Shown here: piece after piece, positions 12,633 through 16,213 of the stretch | Position numbering within the stretch: the first letter of the stretch is position 1 | Layout: each line of letters starts with the position of its first letter | Assembly (NCBI GenBank): GCA_033720735.1 | Contig: JAWWBX010000076.1 | Location: 1 to 16,213, forward strand | From: B8-G4 sp033720735 | GTDB lineage: Bacteria > Bacteroidota > Bacteroidia > Chitinophagales > Saprospiraceae | DNA: 16,213 nucleotides | Direction of reading: 5' to 3' | Position numbers and translations under genes: made by a program | The notes under the pieces: generated by a model | Seen by the model: the letters and a program-made list of their open reading frames with translations, nothing else | Told to the model about the DNA's origin: nothing | The model's database searches: none

Positions 12633-13370
12633 TCATGGCAGGTAAGGAGCGCACAATGCCCGGTACGCCGACGACCGCTCCCCTTCTTCGTACAACGCCA
12701 TCGACTCCAGATGGGGCGACCGCAACGCGCGAGACATTTGCAGCAAAGTGAGTGATGGTGCCAATCCCGGGCGATGTGATACGTCCAATCGGCGTGAGGC
12801 ATAGTACCCGTGTGCATTGGCCAAGGCGATCCACGATGACACAGCAGAAGCGGGCATGACCACCGACAACGTCCCGGCGGGCGCCAACAAGGCATCACAC
12901 AGTTTGGGCAAATGCCATACATGAAAGTCACCCCCCTGCCGTGCCAGCGTGCGCTGCGAACCCGTAGCGGACTGCTGTCCTTCCGCGAAATACGGCGGAT
13001 TACAAATGATGAGATCATACAGGTGGCGACGCGAAGTGGCGAAGACCTGCACGTCCTCGTGCACCGCCTGGATGCGGTCCGACCAGTCGGATCCGGAGAT
13101 GTTGTGTTTCAGTTCACGGATGGTCAACAGATCCTTCTCCACCGCATCGATCTTCGCCGCCGGATGACGCTGGGCCATCAGCAGGCTGAGCACCCCCGTA
13201 CCTGCACCGGGATCAAGAATGGTCTTGACTGACGGGGTCAACTGGGTCCAGGCGCCAAGCAGGACACTGTCGGTCCCCACTTTCCAGCTGGCTTCATCTT
13301 GCTTGATGGTAAATGCCCGGAATGCGAACCGACCCGGGCTGCGAACCGACGCCAGGTGCTGTTGATCCAT
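12633..13370 (-). CDS. trmN6: tRNA1(Val) (adenine(37)-N6)-methyltransferase-like protein
   Basis: A 245-residue class I SAM-dependent methyltransferase of the YfiC/TrmN6 family, which makes m6A37 in tRNA1Val of E. coli. The N-terminal signature is FAFRAFTIKQDEASWKVGTD followed by SVLLGAW. Motif I is LDPGAGTGVLSL (about 52-63), the ribose-binding acid is E78, and motif IV is NPPYF (124-128), the catalytic signature for exocyclic amino methylation. Relatives usually have M in place of W at residue 29 and D-I-G-T-G-T-G at motif I. The ATG at 13370 is 11 bp after the stop of the DUF5689 lipoprotein gene, so it probably shares the receptor-lipoprotein transcript although it has no obvious functional tie to it. 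Confidence 0.9.
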   Translation of the reverse strand: MDQQHLASVRSPGRFAFRAFTIKQDEASWKVGTDSVLLGAWTQLTPSVKTILDPGAGTGVLSLLMAQRHPAAKIDAVEKDLLTIRELKHNISGSDWSDRIQAVHEDVQVFATSRRHLYDLIICNPPYFAEGQQSATGSQRTLARQGGDFHVWHLPKLCDALLAPAGTLSVVMPASAVSSWIALANAHGYYASRRLDVSHRPGLAPSLTLLQMSRALRSPHLESMALYEEGERSSAYRALCAPYLP

Positions 13371-13381
13371 GGCCGCAATCC

Positions 13382-15307
13382 TTACTTGTCCCTGACAACG
13401 ATGTCGTCGACCCGGTACGATGTGTCGAACTCGGAAGGGCCACTCCCCTCGTAGCGGAAGGCGATATACACCGGTGCGCCAAACGCTTCCAGGTCGATCT
13501 CATCCGAGGCGATCCACTCGTGATCGGGGTCAGACATGTTGGCAATGCGCGTATTTACCGGATTCCAGGTGGCGGTGGTCACATCTCCGGTAAAGTCAGT
13601 CGAACTCAGGACGGTAAGACCGTTATGGTCCCAAAAGGCCTTGGCCGTGTTGAAGGTGAGCACCTTCGCTGCGGTGCCGTCAAGCGCCGGTGTGACCAGC
13701 CAGGTCTCCATTTCCGGTTCTGTATCGTTGAAGGCGGTGGCCTGCGCGTAGTGATTTCCGCTGAAGACCTGCACGCGCCACAGGCGTGTGCCTTTCACGG
13801 CGACATTGGTCCAGCCGGCCAGGTCGACATCGGCATCATCAGGCAAGCTGTTGAAGCTCTCGTTGAGGTCATCCCCTCCCCCGGTACCGCCACCCACATC
13901 GGCCCTGGTGTTGATGACCAGCTGCGGTTCCCCGAACTCGGAGAGGATCGCAGTGATATCCACCGGTTCGGCTGGTACGGCATCGGAGGCGAAACTGGCC
14001 TGCGAGCGCGTGAACATGATCATCGACCCGGTGGCATCGGTCACGGTCAGCGTACCGGAAAATGTGCTGTTGCCGCTTAGCGTCGCGCCTTGTAGCATCA
14101 CCCGCGTCGACTCCCAGGCCTCAAGATTGGCCTGGATCTCACTGACGGTGGTTATGCGCGGCGACGGCAGCGCGCCTGCTCCAATGACCTGTGCATTCGA
14201 CAAGGGCACGCCATTAACCTGCAGGAGCCCGTTGAACTCCTCCAGGGTTTGCCCGGTCACCTCGACCTGGATCTCGTCACCAAGGTTGTAGCTATGGGTT
14301 TCGGAAAAGCGTACCACGACCCCGGCAGAACCGTCCTGGACAAACATATTCTGCCCAACATGATTGCCGGAAGTGCGGTCGGAGATCACCACGCCCTGGA
14401 TAAAGCCTTCGGGAGCAGTCCCTGCACCTCCTGCAAAGGCCTGCCTGACGGCGGAGATATCGATGCGATTGCCGCCACCAAGCTGGCAGCGCTCACCGTC
14501 CATCGAGACGTCATCCGTATCGCGGATCAGGAGCTGCAGATCACTGCCAAACACGCCGAGCACACCGGTGATGCGCCCATTGCCCAGCGGAGTGATCTCG
14601 CTCGCGAAGCTGGAAAACCCGCTCGAGCGCACGATCAGCTGATTCTTGTCGCAGTCCTCGATGTCCAGGTTGAAGGCGGTGAGATTTTGTGCGTCGGCGT
14701 ATGTCGATCCGGCATCCCCGTCGACAAATTGGACGTCCTCCAGGGTGACCAGGGTGCTGACATCTGCACTCGTCAATGCATCGATGGTCTTTACGGCCGG
14801 AATGACTTCGTTGCCGAACGTGCCGGTGACAATGTATTGATCCAAAACGGATTCGGGAATGCGGGCCAACTCAAGGAATCCGTCCTCATCCTCGACGACG
14901 GCAGCCCCCAGCTGCACCAGGTTGTTGAAGTCCCCGAGCCAGAGGCCGTTGAGCCTGACAAACACGCGCCGGCCCACCGGGTAGACCGCGTGCAGCTCGG
15001 TGGCATCCACCCTGATCTCGATACCTCCGGTTTCGTCCTGAATCACCAGTTGTCTGAAAAAGTTTCCGGCTTCATCCGAGGATATGACCAGCGCTTCAAT
15101 GATGAGATCTTCAGTGATCTCCTCGTATTCTCCCAGCATATGCATCGCCTTGAGATCGGCGATACTGATATTGGGTGTCAGATCGGGATCGCTGCCGCCG
15201 GGTGGTGGGGCGTCGAAATCCTGATCCACACAGCCGGTTAGCGCAATCGCCAACACGAGTATGAAGCCTGCCCAGAGGCGATGGATATTAAAACCTGATA
15301 CTTGCAT
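13382..15307 (-). CDS. DUF5689 domain-containing lipoprotein with C-terminal adhesin-like domain
   Basis: A 641-residue exported lipoprotein. The signal peptide ends in the lipobox LTGC (C26), followed by an acidic D-rich linker. Residues about 46-268 form one DUF5689 unit (starting ISIADLKAMH) and about 281-468 a second, shorter unit (ISAVRQAF ... GFIQGVVISDRTSGN). Both contain OB-fold-like beta repeats. After a Gly-rich linker (472-480) the C-terminus (about 482-641), opening LNESFNSL and ending YRVDDIVVRD, resembles the cleaved-adhesin/choice-of-anchor J domains seen in Bacteroidota surface proteins. It overlaps the end of the TonB-dependent receptor gene by 20 bp, so the two are likely co-translated partners at the outer membrane. 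The ligand is unknown; DUF5689's resemblance to nuclease-associated OB folds is only suggestive. Confidence 0.88.
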   Translation of the reverse strand: MQVSGFNIHRLWAGFILVLAIALTGCVDQDFDAPPPGGSDPDLTPNISIADLKAMHMLGEYEEITEDLIIEALVISSDEAGNFFRQLVIQDETGGIEIRVDATELHAVYPVGRRVFVRLNGLWLGDFNNLVQLGAAVVEDEDGFLELARIPESVLDQYIVTGTFGNEVIPAVKTIDALTSADVSTLVTLEDVQFVDGDAGSTYADAQNLTAFNLDIEDCDKNQLIVRSSGFSSFASEITPLGNGRITGVLGVFGSDLQLLIRDTDDVSMDGERCQLGGGNRIDISAVRQAFAGGAGTAPEGFIQGVVISDRTSGNHVGQNMFVQDGSAGVVVRFSETHSYNLGDEIQVEVTGQTLEEFNGLLQVNGVPLSNAQVIGAGALPSPRITTVSEIQANLEAWESTRVMLQGATLSGNSTFSGTLTVTDATGSMIMFTRSQASFASDAVPAEPVDITAILSEFGEPQLVINTRADVGGGTGGGDDLNESFNSLPDDADVDLAGWTNVAVKGTRLWRVQVFSGNHYAQATAFNDTEPEMETWLVTPALDGTAAKVLTFNTAKAFWDHNGLTVLSSTDFTGDVTTATWNPVNTRIANMSDPDHEWIASDEIDLEAFGAPVYIAFRYEGSGPSEFDTSYRVDDIVVRDK

Positions 15308-16213
15308 TGAGGTAGTAGTTCAAACCTGAGAAATAGTAATAGCGCGACGGAAAGCGGTCCACATCCTTTCCTTCAAAATCAAACCGCAATTGCTCATATC
15401 CGCCAGTGATGAAATCCTGATTGTCGAGCATGTTATTGACTGACAAGCTGAGATTGAAATACACGTTGTCCTCAAACCGGTCGATCAGCCAGCTCTTGAA
15501 GATCGAGGCGTTGATGGTAAAGGCCGACGGTGCCTTCTCCTGGTGCAGGATGTCGTTCCAGAGCGGTGAGTTCTCTTCCACCAGGTCGACGGCGTCGGCC
15601 GTGCGGCGCACCGGGTTGAAATCGATCCAGACGTTGTCGAAATAGTTGAAGTTGAGGTAGACCGACCAGTAGTGCTTGGAGTTGTAGCTCCATCCCAGAG
15701 TGTAGGCCGATTGCGGCGTGCCGGACACGTAGAAATTCCGGGCGTACACGGTCACATTCTCCTGCAGCAGTTCTGCGTTGTTATCCTGCGAAATGGTCGC
15801 CACCGGCCGCGATTTGAAGATGTACTGACCGATCGCTGCGACGCCATGCACCCGCAGGCCGGGCACGATCGTCGCCTCGGCAGCCGCCTCCATCCCCAGG
15901 TGCTCCTTGTCGATCCCGGTCAGGCTGAGATTGACAAAACTGCGCTCGTCATCGTGATAGAAACTCCGGGAAAGGGTCTGGTCATTGAATTGCGTGTAGT
16001 ATCCCGTGAGCCGGGCCTTGAAATACGGTGTCGTGAAGCGGTAGGTCGCCTCACCACCCATGATCGTCTCTTCTTTGAGATCGGCAACAAACTGATTGCG
16101 CGTCCGCGGGGAGACCAGCGCATTGCGCATATACGGCGCGCGGGTCTTGTACATCCCCCCGAGGCTGAAGTAGTTGCGGCCGTCCAGTTTATAGGTCACA
16201 CCTGCCTTGGTCC
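15288..16213 (-). CDS. TonB-dependent outer-membrane receptor, C-terminal part (runs off right edge)
   Basis: The last 308 codons of an outer-membrane beta-barrel protein whose start lies beyond the right edge. Alternating aromatic and polar strands, such as YTLGWSYNSKHYWSVYLNFN, and the turn TRAPYMRNALVSPRTRN are typical of Bacteroidota TonB-dependent receptors. The protein ends ...LNASIRF, with the terminal aromatic residue required for barrel insertion. The N-terminal plug and TonB box are not visible. Directly downstream, overlapping by 20 bp, is a DUF5689 lipoprotein, a common pairing in this phylum. The substrate cannot be inferred. A GTG at 16199 is only an internal codon and not the start. 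Confidence 0.88.
   Translation of the reverse strand, partial: TKAGVTYKLDGRNYFSLGGMYKTRAPYMRNALVSPRTRNQFVADLKEETIMGGEATYRFTTPYFKARLTGYYTQFNDQTLSRSFYHDDERSFVNLSLTGIDKEHLGMEAAAEATIVPGLRVHGVAAIGQYIFKSRPVATISQDNNAELLQENVTVYARNFYVSGTPQSAYTLGWSYNSKHYWSVYLNFNYFDNVWIDFNPVRRTADAVDLVEENSPLWNDILHQEKAPSAFTINASIFKSWLIDRFEDNVYFNLSLSVNNMLDNQDFITGGYEQLRFDFEGKDVDRFPSRYYYFSGLNYYLNASIRF

Noticed and set aside
14249..15241. 330-codon rightward reading frame antisense to the DUF5689 lipoprotein gene
   Set aside because: No recognisable domain, and the opposite strand encodes a coherent lipoprotein with a lipobox and repeated domains.
1..16213. CRISPR arrays, insertion sequences, tRNAs, prophage or defence genes
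   Set aside because: No spaced direct repeats, transposase or integrase, cloverleaf-like sequences or recognisable defence domains were seen on either strand.

Overview
The window looks like chromosomal DNA of a Bacteroidota bacterium with moderately high GC, possibly a Saprospiria/Lewinella-like lineage (that rank is an inference). The evidence is a GldC gliding-motility protein, a CcmB-CcmC-CcmD set of Bacteroidota type, a TonB-dependent receptor C-terminus followed by a DUF5689 surface lipoprotein, a LuxE/PaaK-like acyl-protein synthetase of the kind common in this phylum, an SRP RNA of Bacteroidota type, and several promoters matching the Bacteroidota -7 box TAnnTTTG. No mobile element, CRISPR array, tRNA or rRNA was seen. 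It reads as ordinary housekeeping chromosome, with some unusually tight gene packing.

Layout. (1) 1-4153, all minus strand, transcribed from right to left: ccmB, ccmC, ccmD (heme handling for cytochrome c maturation), then glutamate dehydrogenase, an Lrp/AsnC regulator and gldC, which runs off the left edge. ccmD and gdhA overlap by 14 bp. (2) 4318-7414: four genes on alternating strands that overlap end to end: a LysM-like/Amidase_3 cell-wall amidase (+), a LuxE-like acyl-protein synthetase (-), a small secreted or lipid-anchored protein (+) and an ArsC/Spx-family protein (-). (3) 7421-9646: a transaldolase of the TalC/FSA family (-) sharing an operon with the ArsC-like gene, a GNAT acetyltransferase (+) whose stop codon lies inside the 3' end of the SRP RNA gene (-), and an RluA-type pseudouridine synthase (-). 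(4) 9685-12590: MqnD of the futalosine menaquinone pathway (+), a 566-bp gap with an AT-rich imperfect palindrome, two strong terminators and the ald promoter region, alanine dehydrogenase (+), and a 90-residue helix-turn-helix protein with its own terminator (+). (5) 12633-16213, all minus strand: C-terminus of a TonB-dependent receptor, a two-DUF5689 lipoprotein with a C-terminal adhesin-like domain, and a TrmN6-like tRNA methyltransferase.

How the genes fit together: GDH, alanine dehydrogenase and the Lrp-type regulator form a glutamate/alanine/ammonia theme, although whether the regulator acts on either enzyme is only inferred. Ccm proteins plus MqnD point to menaquinone- and cytochrome c-based respiration. 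The receptor and lipoprotein form a typical outer-membrane uptake pair of unknown substrate. The best candidates for something undescribed are the 10.6-10.8 kb intergenic element, which resembles a minimal small RNA or leader peptide ending in a terminator, and the gapless alternating-strand gene chain. Neither is proven from the sequence alone.
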